64,000 nt of DNA from Denitrobaculum sp965232285 (GCA_965232285.1 CBDDPL010000004.1:558001-622000), one strand, 5' to 3'; positions 35,235-44,250 are shown, counted from the first letter of the stretch. Program-made: numbers and translations. Notes: generated by a model not told the origin, from the letters alone.

Positions 35235-36013
35235 TCGATATCCAGGGGCTCGATGTCACCTTTTCCAGCGGCGCCGACCTGGTGCACGCGGTCAAGCAGG
35301 TGAGCTTTCGGATCGCCCCCGGCGAATCCTTCGGTCTGGTCGGGGAGTCCGGCTCAGGCAAATCCACGGTCCTGCGCGCGCTCTGCGGGCTCGCGACCGG
35401 CTGGCGGGGCAGGGTGGTCATCGATGGCGAGCCGCTGGAGCCGAGCGCGCGCCGTTCGGATTCCTTCTACAAGACCGTACAGATGGTCTTTCAGGACCCT
35501 TACGGTTCGCTCCACCCCCGCCACACGGTCAACCGGATCCTGTCCGAGCCCATCGCCATACAGGGGCTCGATAACGCCGACCGGCGGGTGGAGGAGGCCC
35601 TGGAGCAGGTGGGACTGGGCCATGCCTTCCGCTTTCGTTTTCCGCACCAGCTCTCGGGCGGCCAGCGGCAGCGGGTGGCCATCGCCCGGGCGCTGATCCT
35701 GCAGCCGAAGATTCTGCTGCTGGACGAGCCGACCTCGGCGCTGGATGTCTCGGTGCAGGCGGAGGTTCTGAACCTCCTCATGCGGCTGCGCGAGGAGCTG
35801 TCTCTGACCTTCGTTCTGGTCAGCCACGATCTCGCTGTGGTCTCGCACCTCTGTGACCGCATCGCGGTTATGCGCAACGGCGAGGTGGTTGAGGAGGTCT
35901 CCGCCGATGACCTCGCGCGCGGCGAACCGGGCCAGCGCTATACCCGCCAATTGCTGGTCGCAAGTAAGGGTTACGACCGGGCGGCCATCGATCAGTTCGA
36001 GGACTTTGGTTGA
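35231..36013 (+). CDS. Peptide-type ABC transporter ATPase 2 (DppF-like)
   Basis: The protein has 260 residues from ATG 35231 in a 4-base overlap. Walker A GESGSGKSTVLRALCGL, Q-loop MVFQDPYGSLHPRHTV, signature HQLSGGQRQRVAIARAL, Walker B ILLLDEPTSALDVSVQ, and H-loop LVSHDLAVVSHL are all intact. QDPYGSLHPRHTV is typical of the DppF-like subunit. It is the last gene of the five-gene transporter operon. Confidence 0.92.
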   Translation: MIDIQGLDVTFSSGADLVHAVKQVSFRIAPGESFGLVGESGSGKSTVLRALCGLATGWRGRVVIDGEPLEPSARRSDSFYKTVQMVFQDPYGSLHPRHTVNRILSEPIAIQGLDNADRRVEEALEQVGLGHAFRFRFPHQLSGGQRQRVAIARALILQPKILLLDEPTSALDVSVQAEVLNLLMRLREELSLTFVLVSHDLAVVSHLCDRIAVMRNGEVVEEVSADDLARGEPGQRYTRQLLVASKGYDRAAIDQFEDFG

Positions 36014-36021
36014 ACTCACAG

Positions 36022-36059
36022 AAAAACCCTCCCCACTGACGTCCGATCGGTGGGGAGGG
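36022..36059 (-). terminator. Rho-independent terminator of the DM13 gene
   Basis: A 10-bp perfect stem CCCTCCCCAC / GTGGGGAGGG (36027-36036 and 36050-36059) with a 13-base loop. On the minus strand it is followed at once by TTTTTC, the classic layout, so it ends the DM13 transcript. It can also serve the convergent ABC operon, which lacks a T-run on that side. Confidence 0.85.
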
Positions 36060-36111
36060 GTCCTCGGAGTGTAGAGCGCAAACGTGACTTACGCTCTTGA
36101 GATTTCGTCTT

Positions 36112-36516
36112 TTACTTAACTTTCGCGACGCCCAGGGCGACGTCAAACTTCTCGCACCAGACCCAGACTTCGTTGTAGGCGGAGGGGTCGAAGTCGGCCG
36201 GCAGCTTGTAGACCTGCTTGCCTTTGAGCTTATTCAGTTTGCTGAAGATGCTGCCTTTCACATAGCCGTCCTTGCCGAAGCCCAGCTTGGGGTCGGGCGC
36301 ACCATCCAGCTCGAAATCATTGCTCAGGGTCAGGGTGTAGCCGCTGTCGGTCTTCAGGATTTCGAAGGAGCCGGTCACGACGTGGTCGTTCTTGCCGGCG
36401 AAGTTACCGTGAATGCCGTGACCACCCGCGAATGCGGCATTGCCGCCAAGCGAAAGAGCAGCCGTTGCAAGAATGGCTGCAGCGAAGGCAGCACGAATAA
36501 ACTGAAAAATCTTCAT
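36112..36516 (-). CDS. Secreted DM13-domain protein
   Basis: The protein has 134 residues from ATG 36516, with AGGAGAGA upstream; the frame is open to 36543. A signal peptide (MKIFQFIRAAFAAAILATAA, cleaved near AFAGGH) is followed by a DM13 domain: GHGIHGNFAGKNDHVVTG, LTLSNDFELDGAPDPKLGFG and EVWVWCEKFDVALGVAKV. The single conserved Cys in WVWCEKF is the residue proposed to take part in redox or electron transfer in DM13 proteins. It is divergent from a TetR gene, and a mirror-image operator lies near each start. Confidence 0.85.
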   Translation of the reverse strand: MKIFQFIRAAFAAAILATAALSLGGNAAFAGGHGIHGNFAGKNDHVVTGSFEILKTDSGYTLTLSNDFELDGAPDPKLGFGKDGYVKGSIFSKLNKLKGKQVYKLPADFDPSAYNEVWVWCEKFDVALGVAKVK

Positions 36517-36664
36517 GATCTGTCTCTCCTTAAATTGGCGCATTCGATGACGGGGCGTCGAGGGGAGTGAAGTTCCCCGTCCTTTTCGAATGCGCCGTTC
36601 CCTCCCGAACCCGGGCCGCTCGAGCAGCGGGACCGGATTTTTAACTCTGCGGGCCTTGTATTTT

Positions 36665-36678
36665 TGACTGTACGGTCA
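36665..36678. promoter_or_regulatory. TetR operator, DM13 side
   Basis: TGACTGTACGGTCA is a near-perfect palindrome preceded by TTTT. Its exact reverse complement occurs 70 bp away at 36735-36748. It sits about 150 bp upstream of the DM13 start. The pattern GACNGTACNGTC is typical for TetR-family operators. Confidence 0.7.
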
Positions 36679-36734
36679 CAAATTGATCGTATGTCGAACT
36701 ATCTCTCTGGCGTCAAGTCAGTAGATGATGTTTT

Positions 36735-36748
36735 TGACCGTACAGTCA
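36735..36748. promoter_or_regulatory. TetR operator, tetR side
   Basis: TGACCGTACAGTCA is the exact reverse complement of the site at 36665-36678 and lies 20 bp upstream of the tetR ATG. Both are preceded by TTTT. A spacing of 70 bp would put the two sites on the same helix face (about seven turns). Autorepression of tetR and control of the DM13 gene is the simplest reading. Confidence 0.7.
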
Positions 36749-36767
36749 ATAAGTGGAATGATCACAG

Positions 36768-37394
36768 ATGAGTGAAGTTGTTTCGATCGGCCGGCCGCGC
36801 AAATTCGAAGAACGTGCCGTTCTGGCCGCGGTCATGGACGTTTTCTGGGAAAAGGGCTTTGAAGGCACGGCCATGAGCGACCTTGTCGAGGCGACCGGCC
36901 TTCGGAAAGGCAGTCTCTATGGCGCTTTCGGCGACAAACGGGCGCTTTATCTGAAAGCCCTGGAGTTCTACGAGGAGACCGAGGTCGTCGTTGCGCTGGA
37001 CTTGCTGACCGGCAGGATCGAAAGCGACGGATTGAACGCGCCGGATGCCGGCTATCAGCGGATCGCGGCGCTGCTACAGGCGGTTGTCGACGCGGTAGAG
37101 GTTCATGGCGACCGGAGAGGCTGCCTCCTGTGCAATGCCGCGGTCGATCAGGCGCCGCTGGACCGGGCAACTGAGCGATCTGTCACTGCCAGCCTCGAGA
37201 GCATGGAAAACGCGCTCCTCGAGGCTGTGGGTGCCATTCCTGACTTCGTGGTCTCGGTCAAGGAAGGCCGCCGGACGGCGCGGCATCTCTTGTCCGCCTA
37301 CTTCGGCATGCGGGTTCTGGCCAAGGCCGGGATGCCGGTCGAGGCCCTGAAGGATGCCAGGGCAGGGGCTCTGGTCGCCTTGAAACCGCTCTGA
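36768..37394 (+). CDS. TetR-family transcriptional regulator
   Basis: The protein has 208 residues. The N-terminal helix-turn-helix is ERAVLAAVMDVFWEKGFEGT, MSDLVEATGLRKGSLYGAFG and DKRALYLKALEFYE, as in the AcrR/NemR group. The rest is the ligand-binding domain, with RRGCLLCNAAVDQAP typical of regulators that sense reactive small molecules; the cysteines there may be redox-active. Two matching operators lie in its own upstream region. Confidence 0.9.
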   Translation: MSEVVSIGRPRKFEERAVLAAVMDVFWEKGFEGTAMSDLVEATGLRKGSLYGAFGDKRALYLKALEFYEETEVVVALDLLTGRIESDGLNAPDAGYQRIAALLQAVVDAVEVHGDRRGCLLCNAAVDQAPLDRATERSVTASLESMENALLEAVGAIPDFVVSVKEGRRTARHLLSAYFGMRVLAKAGMPVEALKDARAGALVALKPL

Positions 37395-37396
37395 GG

Positions 37397-40300
37397 CTAC
37401 CCGAGCACGTCGTCCAGGGCTTGCCCCAAAACCTCGAGCAAGAGATCCGCGTGTTCCCGTGAAAAGGTCATGGCTGGTCGCATCTTGATCACGTTGTCAT
37501 AGGGGCCGTCGGTGCCGGCCAGGACTCCGTGTGCTTTCATGCGCTCGACGATGCGTCCGGCGGTTTCGCCATCGTGCGCTTTGCTGCGCCGGTCCGAGAC
37601 GATATCGAGACCGAAGAAGAGTCCTTCGCCGCGCACATCGCCGATGGCGTCGTAGCGCTGTTGCAGCGCCCTGAAACCCGCGAGCAGGTAATCGCCGACG
37701 ACGCGGGCGTTCTCCAGCAGGTCTTCGTCTTCCAGGGTTTCGAGCACGGCCAGACCGACCGCGCAGGAGACGCTGTTCCCACCGAAAGTGTTGAAATATT
37801 CCATGCCGCTGTCGAAGGAAGCGGCGATTTCAGGCGTTGTGACCAGGGCCGCCATGGGATGCCCATTGCCGATCGGCTTGCCCATGGTGACGATGTCGGG
37901 AACGACGCCGTGGCCCTGGAAGGCCCACATATGCCTGCCGTTGCGGCCGAAGCCGACCTGGACCTCGTCGGCAATGCAGACCGCGCCGGCTTCCCGGGCG
38001 TGGGTATAGGCAGTCGAGAGATAGCCCTCCGGCAGAAAGACCTGTCCGCCGACGCTGGGAATGGTCTCGGCGATGAAAGCCGCGGGGCCGGTGCCGCGGC
38101 ACGCGAGCATCTGACCGACCGAACGGATGGGTTCGGCGTAACGCCGGCCGAGTTCCTCGCGCGGCCACTCGGTCGGTGCCCGATAAGATTCCGGCAGCGG
38201 CACTTCGTGCACGTGCCCAGGTCTGCCCTGACCGCCTGTGCGTTTGTACTTGTAAGGACTGATGTCGATCAGTGGCGCCAGATGCCCGTGATAGGCCCAG
38301 TCGACCACGATGATGTCCTTTTGTCCCGTATGGGCCTGGGCCATGCGCAACGCCAGATCGTTCGCCTCGCTGCCGCTGCAGACGAAATAGCAGACGCTGA
38401 GCGGATCCGGCAGGCTGCTGGTGAGGCGTTCGGCGTAGTCGATCAACCCGTCCTGAAGATAGCGTGTGTTGGTATTGAGCCTGGCTGCCTGTTTCGTCAG
38501 CGCCGCGACCACGCGCGGATGGGCGTGACCCAGATGGGCGACGTTGTTGTAGCAGTCCAGGTAGGCACGGCCATGATCATCGATCAGCCAGACATCCTCG
38601 CCGCGCACGATTTTCAGCGGATCGCTCTTGTAGGAAACGCTGAGATTGCGGCCGAGCTTTTCCCTGCGCCGGGTGAGCAGTTCCGCCGCTGTCCGACCAC
38701 TGCGCCGGAAGGTCTCCGGCGGCAGGCCGGCCAGGGTCGACGGATCCGGGTAGAACTGGCTCCAGACATCCATGAAGCGGCCCTCGCCCGCGCCGGGGAC
38801 CTCGCGGGCGTCAGCGACCGCGTGGGTGACGATCTGAAGGTGGAGATGGGGGATCCAACCGCCGTTCTCGTCGGGGGCGCCGAGTTCGATAAAGGCCTCG
38901 CCCTTGGCGAGTTTCTGGCCCACTGTCAAAGCCTTGACCGGCGCATGGGCCTGATGCCCCCAGAGCGTATGGAACACCAGGCCCGGTTCTGGTTCGTGTT
39001 TCAGCAGCACCACACCGCCGTAGTCCTGGTGGCCGGGGATGATCCGGCAGTCCACCACCTCCGCCTCCAGTGGTGTCATGACGGGTGTTCCTGCGGGCGC
39101 GAAGAGATCGAGCCCGAGATGCACGTCCCGCCGATCTCCCCTGCGGAGTTTCGATTCGAACATCTCGACCGTGTAGACCACGCGCCGTTCGCCCCAGAGC
39201 CCGATTCCCAGGTCAAACGGCTGCTGTGACTTGACCTCATCCCAGATCCGCTCGGCGAGATCGATATCTGTCGTGGACATCGCCTTTGTAAAGGGATCCT
39301 CCGGATCGTTGACCTCCAGAACCCGCTTGGCCTGCATGGCCGCGCTCGGTTTCATAACGGGCGCGAGGCGGTGGCGGTTTTCAGCAATCCAGTCGATCAC
39401 GGCGCTTGCGCCCGGCACCGCATCGAGGCCGCAGGCACGGCGGAAGATGGCGCGGGCTATCAAGGGGTCGACCTGCTGAAGATCCTCGAGCAAGGCCCAG
39501 GCGGGGCGTTCGCTCACTGCCAGGTAGGGTTCTTCGGCGACCCGGTCTCGCCTGGAAGCAGAGAGGGTTACGCTGGTGCAGAGCCGGCCGATGATCAGGT
39601 CGAACAGCAGGTCGATCTCAATCTCTTCCAGCGGATGGGTGGCGTGGTATCCGCGAATGACGGCGGTGGCGGCTTCGAGTGGCGAATCCTGCTCAAGCAT
39701 GGCGTAGGCGCAGGCAATGGCCAGTTCCGCAACGACGATCGAGTAGGTCGCGTCGCCCAGGTCGATCAAACCCGAAATCTGACCATCGTCGTCGACCAGG
39801 ATGTTCCAGTCATTGGCGTCGTTATGGATGATGCCGGATCTCAGTTTGCCAAGATGGGGCATGACCTCCGCTTCGAAACGCTCCAGGTAGGAAGCGACAA
39901 GTTGCCGTTGCGCGGCGTCGTCGATGGCGGAGAGGCGGTTCCGCGAACGCAAGTTTTCTCGAAGATCCCAGTCAAAAGGGGCATGCGCCGCCGGATGGCC
40001 GAAGGCTCTCAACGCCCGGTCAAGACGACCCAGCAACCGACCGAGGTCCTCCAGGGTGTGCGGCCGTTTGTCGACTTCGGCGAGAGGGGTGCCGGGCAGG
40101 TAGCTCACCACACGCAGGGCGTTTGCGCATTCAGGCCGATCGGCCTGGCCGGCGTTGATGGTCGCAGATGTATGGCCGTCGAGGGTCGGAATCAGGCTCG
40201 GGAGAGGAAGCGTTGGATCGACTTTTTCCAGATGCCTGAGAAGCTCGATCTGAAGATCAAGGCGCTGCGGGTCTTCGCCGGCGTTGGCGATCTTGACGAT

Positions 40301-40453
40301 GTGGCGCCGGCCGTCCTGACCCCTCAGCTCGAAGTTCTGGTCGCGTTCGCTTGGCAGGGCTTGGAGTTCGCCGCAAAGGTCGAAGTGCTGTTTCAGCGCT
40401 ACAGCGACCTCGGATGTCGAATAACAGGGCGCGGGCGTGGTAAGACTGGACAC
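37397..40453 (-). CDS. Fusion: APH-type kinase, M23-fold domain, class III aminotransferase-type lyase
   Basis: The protein has 1018 residues from GTG 40453, chosen for GAGGAA 9 bases upstream; the frame is open to 40534. Domains: an APH/choline kinase-like part (about 10-330) with HNDANDWNIL and LIDLGDATYS; an M23 (LysM peptidase-like) part (about 430-580) with HLGLDLFAP and PHLHLQIV; and a PLP fold-type I part (about 590-1018) with CSGSEANDLALRMA, CIADEVQVGFGRNG and the PLP lysine in GKPIGNG. Human hydroxylysine kinase and the phospho-lyases PHYKPL/ETNPPL correspond to the first and third domains. A kinase-then-lyase reaction on an amino alcohol is likely. It is divergent from an Lrp regulator. 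Confidence 0.87.
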   Translation of the reverse strand: MSSLTTPAPCYSTSEVAVALKQHFDLCGELQALPSERDQNFELRGQDGRRHIVKIANAGEDPQRLDLQIELLRHLEKVDPTLPLPSLIPTLDGHTSATINAGQADRPECANALRVVSYLPGTPLAEVDKRPHTLEDLGRLLGRLDRALRAFGHPAAHAPFDWDLRENLRSRNRLSAIDDAAQRQLVASYLERFEAEVMPHLGKLRSGIIHNDANDWNILVDDDGQISGLIDLGDATYSIVVAELAIACAYAMLEQDSPLEAATAVIRGYHATHPLEEIEIDLLFDLIIGRLCTSVTLSASRRDRVAEEPYLAVSERPAWALLEDLQQVDPLIARAIFRRACGLDAVPGASAVIDWIAENRHRLAPVMKPSAAMQAKRVLEVNDPEDPFTKAMSTTDIDLAERIWDEVKSQQPFDLGIGLWGERRVVYTVEMFESKLRRGDRRDVHLGLDLFAPAGTPVMTPLEAEVVDCRIIPGHQDYGGVVLLKHEPEPGLVFHTLWGHQAHAPVKALTVGQKLAKGEAFIELGAPDENGGWIPHLHLQIVTHAVADAREVPGAGEGRFMDVWSQFYPDPSTLAGLPPETFRRSGRTAAELLTRRREKLGRNLSVSYKSDPLKIVRGEDVWLIDDHGRAYLDCYNNVAHLGHAHPRVVAALTKQAARLNTNTRYLQDGLIDYAERLTSSLPDPLSVCYFVCSGSEANDLALRMAQAHTGQKDIIVVDWAYHGHLAPLIDISPYKYKRTGGQGRPGHVHEVPLPESYRAPTEWPREELGRRYAEPIRSVGQMLACRGTGPAAFIAETIPSVGGQVFLPEGYLSTAYTHAREAGAVCIADEVQVGFGRNGRHMWAFQGHGVVPDIVTMGKPIGNGHPMAALVTTPEIAASFDSGMEYFNTFGGNSVSCAVGLAVLETLEDEDLLENARVVGDYLLAGFRALQQRYDAIGDVRGEGLFFGLDIVSDRRSKAHDGETAGRIVERMKAHGVLAGTDGPYDNVIKMRPAMTFSREHADLLLEVLGQALDDVLG

Positions 40454-40560
40454 CTGTGGAGTTCCTCTTTGGAATTGTTGGGAAATGATGTCACTTCGAC
40501 CCGGCGGCCGCGACCGCCATTCTGACTGGTCCAACCGCCAATTTGCCGGTGTTGCGCCTT

Positions 40561-40992
40561 ATGCGTCCGCTTGACGAAAAGGATCGCCGCATCCTGGAAT
40601 TGCTGAGCGAGGATGCGCGCATGCCCTTGAAGACCATTGCCGGACAGGTCGGACTCGCGCGCTCTTCCCTGCGCGAGCGCATCGCCCGGCTGGAGGCGCA
40701 GGGGGTCATTAAGGGCTACCGTGTTGAAATCGATTTCGCCGCCGCGGAAGCGGCTCCGGTCTCGGCTTTCCTGCTTCTGCGCCTGGAAAAGACGCCGGAT
40801 TACGAGCTCGTCGAGCAAATCGCTGCGCTGCCGGAGGTGCGCCGTTGTGCTTCTCTCGCTGGCGATATCGATCTGCTGGTCGAGCTGGCGGCGCCGCTCA
40901 TGGCGGGCTTGAACGCGGCACGGGATCGGATTGCGACTCTGCCGGGCGTGGGCGATGTCACAACCCTGCCGGTGCTGGATGACTATTGTTAG
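40561..40992 (+). CDS. Lrp/AsnC-family regulator
   Basis: The protein has 143 residues from ATG 40561 (MRPLDEKDRRILELLSED); the frame also opens at TTG 40543. The helix-turn-helix is MPLKTIAGQVGLARSSLRER followed by IARLEAQGVIKGYRVEI. The C-terminal RAM/ligand domain includes PEVRRCASLAGDIDLLVEL. Its divergent position beside the kinase/lyase fusion suggests it regulates that gene in response to an amino acid or amino alcohol. Confidence 0.9.
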   Translation: MRPLDEKDRRILELLSEDARMPLKTIAGQVGLARSSLRERIARLEAQGVIKGYRVEIDFAAAEAAPVSAFLLLRLEKTPDYELVEQIAALPEVRRCASLAGDIDLLVELAAPLMAGLNAARDRIATLPGVGDVTTLPVLDDYC

Positions 40993-41028
40993 GCTTTAGG
41001 CCCAACAAAGAAGCGGAGGAGGCCGGTC

Positions 41029-41655
41029 ATGTCGCGCGTACAGCTCTACGGCGCAGGCTACAGCGTCTACACGCGTATCGTCCTTCTACTGCTGGAAGAA
41101 TGTGCGATTCCCTATGACTTTGTTGAAATCGATATCTTCGCCAAGGGGGATCTGCCGCCTGACTATTTGAGGCGCCATCCTTTCAGCAAGATCCCGGCTC
41201 TGCAGCATGGCGAGGTCAGCCTCTTCGAAAGCGATGCCATTGCCCAGTACCTGATCGCGACCTTCGATCAACAAAGCCTGCTGCCCGAGGATCCGGCGGG
41301 CCGGGCACGCTGTCTTCAACTCATGCGGATTTCCGACAACTATGCCTACCCGAGGCTGGTCTGGGGCGTTTTCGTCGAGGAACGGGAAAGGAAGGCGAAA
41401 CTCCAGGGCGATGCACTGCTCGAAGCCCATCATGTGCTTCGCGTGCTGGAGGACCTCACTTCGAGCCCGTTTTTGTTGGGAGTCGATCTGACCCTGGCGG
41501 ACTTCTGGGCCTTCCCAATCCTGGCCTATCTCCGACTGGCGCCCAGCGGTCCCGAGCTACTGGCGGATTGTCCAAAGCTCACGGCCTGGTTCGAGGGGCT
41601 GGCGCAACGCCCCGCCGTTCTGGCAACCCGTTTCCCGCAGGAATTGGAGAGCTGA
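41029..41655 (+). CDS. Glutathione S-transferase
   Basis: The protein has 208 residues. The thioredoxin-like N-domain is VQLYGAGYSVYTRIVLLLLE with YLRRHPFSKIPALQ and LFESDAIAQYL (glutathione binding). The helical C-domain ends with LGVDLTLADFWAFPIL, the N-capping box. The N-terminal active residue is probably Ser12 or Tyr14. It follows the Lrp gene by 36 bases. The substrate is unknown. Confidence 0.9.
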   Translation: MSRVQLYGAGYSVYTRIVLLLLEECAIPYDFVEIDIFAKGDLPPDYLRRHPFSKIPALQHGEVSLFESDAIAQYLIATFDQQSLLPEDPAGRARCLQLMRISDNYAYPRLVWGVFVEERERKAKLQGDALLEAHHVLRVLEDLTSSPFLLGVDLTLADFWAFPILAYLRLAPSGPELLADCPKLTAWFEGLAQRPAVLATRFPQELES

Positions 41656-41667
41656 GGCAAAGAGCTC

Positions 41668-42501
41668 CTAATCGGCGTTTTCCAGCGCCCAGTCGATCTG
41701 CTCGGCGAATTCCCCGATCAGCTCGTAGCACAAGGTGATGCTTTGGCTTTCGAGGTCGTAGTAGGCGCTGGCTTCGCCGCAGTTATCGAGCGTGACGGGG
41801 ATTTCCTGCGGTGTCGCGAAGGCCTGGTTGAAGTCAGTGATCGCGCCCCTCAGGGCATCTGACTTGCCCAGAAGATCGGCGGCGGCCTTGTTTTCGGCGC
41901 TCGGCGCTTTCCTCACGAGACGCAGGCCTTTGCCGTATCGGGTATTCATTTCCCGGTCCATCTTATCGAGCACCGCACCCCAGGCCTGTTCCGCCTGGGC
42001 GCGTTCATCGATGCAGAGTTCCCGCCGCTCGTCCGGCAGCTCGACATCATCCGCCAGCTCTTCCAGGGCGTCCGGTTCGCCGCCGTAGTAGAGGCAGATG
42101 ATGCGATAGAAGCGTTGCGGGTCGAGGGAGTGTTCACCCCAGAAAACCAGTTCCTCGCCGTCGGCGGCCGCCCATTCGTCCAGGATCGCGAAACTCTCCG
42201 CGGCGGAAGCGATCATGGCATCCGCCACTTCCGGCGCGTGGCCGCTGCTGCTCAGCACGACCGCCAGGGCGTCGACGGCATCCTCCTCGCGGCCCATGAC
42301 GTGGACATCCAACAGGTCGACCAAAGCATGGCCCAGTTCGTGATAGAGCGTGAAAATCGTGTTGTCAGTGACGAAATTCAGGCGCTCCAGCGCCGCCTTT
42401 TCGCTGGTATCCGCGCGTGCCCGATCTGCGGCCGAGAGGGTCAGGGCGAGACAAGTGCCAAGTAGGGCTTTCGATAGCTTGCCTTTGGAGGAGAAGTCCA
42501 T
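41668..42501 (-). CDS. DUF4344 putative metallopeptidase, secreted
   Basis: The protein has 277 residues with an N-terminal signal (KALLGTCLALTLSAADRARA). YHELGHALVDLLD holds the HExxH zinc motif of this family, and EDAVDALAVVLSS follows at the distance where the third ligand (Asp or Glu) is expected. The cysteines near residues 130, 160 and 230-260 suggest disulfides. It is the second gene of a two-gene unit with the flavin-binding-like protein, 12 bases apart. Confidence 0.8.
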   Translation of the reverse strand: MDFSSKGKLSKALLGTCLALTLSAADRARADTSEKAALERLNFVTDNTIFTLYHELGHALVDLLDVHVMGREEDAVDALAVVLSSSGHAPEVADAMIASAAESFAILDEWAAADGEELVFWGEHSLDPQRFYRIICLYYGGEPDALEELADDVELPDERRELCIDERAQAEQAWGAVLDKMDREMNTRYGKGLRLVRKAPSAENKAAADLLGKSDALRGAITDFNQAFATPQEIPVTLDNCGEASAYYDLESQSITLCYELIGEFAEQIDWALENAD

Positions 42502-42513
42502 GGAGTTCGCCGC

Positions 42514-43170
42514 TCAGTACATGCGAATCCGCTGGGACTCATCGATCAGCTTGTCGGCATCGCTTTGCTTCACGCCCTCGATCTGGTCCGCGAGGATCTG
42601 GCCGAGCGAAGGAAAGCTCTTGCGTTCGATCTGGCTTTGCGGTGCCCAGAGCTTCGAGCGCATCAGGGCCTTGGCGCACTGCAGAAAGACCTGATCGACC
42701 GTGACCAGAAGGCCGGTCCGCGGTGGCTTACCGTTGACTGCCATGGGTTCGAGCAGGGCTGGATCCCTGGTCAGGACGGCGGTTCCGTTCAGCCTGAGCG
42801 TCTCGTTCATCCCGGGAACGAAGAAGAGCAGCCCGATGTTCGGGTTTTCCACCAGGTTCTTGAGACTGTCGAGCCGGTTGTTGCCGGCCCTGTCGGGAAT
42901 GAGGAGACGTTTGTCGTCCAGAACCTGGACGAAGCCCGGCGCATCCCCGCGCGGCGAGGCGTCGGCGGCGCCGGAGGGAGCCGCCGTGGCCAGCACAACA
43001 AAGGGTGAGAGCGCGATGAAACGGCGGCAGTGCTCGTCGAGCGCTGTCATCTCCTTGTTCAGGGCCAGGTCACCGGGCGTGCCATAGCAAGACTGCAGCT
43101 CTTCCAGGCTCTTTATGGTTTGTGCGTCGGCGGTTTCTGGGTCCATCGTTTTCCCGCTCTGGTCATTCAC
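42514..43170 (-). CDS. Pyridoxamine 5'-phosphate oxidase-like FMN-binding protein
   Basis: The protein has 218 residues. The split-barrel flavin fold is shown by PFVVLATAAPSGAADASPRG, DKRLLIPDRAGNNRLDSLKN and NPNIGLLFFVPGMNETLRLNG. The pattern matches the MSMEG_1061-like group of PNPOx-fold proteins rather than true PdxH. It may be an FMN- or F420-dependent reductase. It is transcribed with the DUF4344 gene. Confidence 0.85.
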   Translation of the reverse strand: MNDQSGKTMDPETADAQTIKSLEELQSCYGTPGDLALNKEMTALDEHCRRFIALSPFVVLATAAPSGAADASPRGDAPGFVQVLDDKRLLIPDRAGNNRLDSLKNLVENPNIGLLFFVPGMNETLRLNGTAVLTRDPALLEPMAVNGKPPRTGLLVTVDQVFLQCAKALMRSKLWAPQSQIERKSFPSLGQILADQIEGVKQSDADKLIDESQRIRMY

Positions 43171-43427
43171 CCGGCCTTAAGGCAGGGCTGGCGTTGTTTT
43201 GGTTAACGAAATGCTGCTCTTCGATCCGGGGCGTTTTTTAGTGGACTTGAGATTTGAAGTACTTACGTTATCCCAAGAACGCCGTCCAGCGTTCTGGCCG
43301 CCTCGTTGTTACAGCTATGACGGCCTGGCACAAAAGTTGAACCACTAATACATTGATTTCGCGTGCTGATTCAGGTGATGATAGGGTCATCATCGGGTCT
43401 CGGTACCAGGCGAAAGAGGAAACATCG

Positions 43428-44231
43428 ATGTCACGCACGGCTGAGAGGTTTGCCACCTGCGATCCGGTTTGGTCGCATATCCGCCGCGAAGCTATCGAGA
43501 TGGTGGAGAAGGAGCCCGCTCTGGCCGGCTACCTCCATTCCACGCTGCTGAACCATCAGCGCCTTGAGGAAGCCTTGAGCTTCCACCTGGCCCAGAAACT
43601 CGGCAGCACGGAAATGCCGCCGATGCTGCTGCGTCAGGTCTTCGATGATGCTTTTAAGGCCGATCCTGACATCGGCGCGGCGATCCGCGCGGACATCATG
43701 GCGGTGCTCGACCGTGATCCGGCCTGCACCAGCCACCTGGAGCCTCTCCTCTATTTCAAAGGCTTCCACGCCCTGCAGTGCTACCGGATCAGCCACTGGC
43801 TCTGGCACAACGACCGTCACGCCATGGCCCTGTTCCTGCAGAACCGGATTTCCGAGGTTTTCGGTCTGGATATCCACCCGGCCGCCAAGATCGGCCGGGG
43901 GATCATGATCGACCACGGCACGGGCGTGGTGATCGGTGAGACCACGGTGATCGAGGACGACGTGTCCTTGCTGCAGAACGTGACTTTGGGCGGGACGGGC
44001 AAGGACAGCGGCGACCGGCATCCCAAGGTGCGCCGGGGTGCTCTTATCTGTGCCGGAGCCAAGGTGCTCGGGAACATCGAGATCGGAGAGTGCGCCAAGG
44101 TCGGCGCCGCCTCGGTGGTCCTGATCGACGTTCCGCCGCGCTGCACCGTGGTCGGCGTACCTGGCAAGATCGTCGGCACCTGCTGCGACCAGCCCGCCCG
44201 CCAGATGGATCAGAGCCTGCCCGACGTTTGA
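43428..44231 (+). CDS. cysE: Serine O-acetyltransferase
   Basis: The protein has 267 residues from ATG 43428 (GAGGAAA upstream). The N-terminal helical domain (VWSHIRREAIEMVEKEPALA) and catalytic block DPACTSHLEPLLYFKGFHAL with QCYRISHWLW are typical of CysE. The C-terminal half is the left-handed beta-helix: AAKIGRGIMIDHGTGVVIGE, GGTGKDSGDRHPKVRRGALI. It acetylates serine for cysteine synthesis and so works with the sulfate operon at 22.5-27.6 kb, though it is 16 kb away. A structured repeat begins 19 bases past its stop. Confidence 0.94.
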   Translation: MSRTAERFATCDPVWSHIRREAIEMVEKEPALAGYLHSTLLNHQRLEEALSFHLAQKLGSTEMPPMLLRQVFDDAFKADPDIGAAIRADIMAVLDRDPACTSHLEPLLYFKGFHALQCYRISHWLWHNDRHAMALFLQNRISEVFGLDIHPAAKIGRGIMIDHGTGVVIGETTVIEDDVSLLQNVTLGGTGKDSGDRHPKVRRGALICAGAKVLGNIEIGECAKVGAASVVLIDVPPRCTVVGVPGKIVGTCCDQPARQMDQSLPDV

Positions 44232-44250
44232 GCTCTGTGCTCTTTAGCTT

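Noticed and set aside
37529..39229. 566-codon open frame on the plus strand inside the kinase/lyase fusion gene
   Set aside because: It is fully antisense to a protein with clear domains, has no recognisable domain and low-information composition; a product of high GC content.
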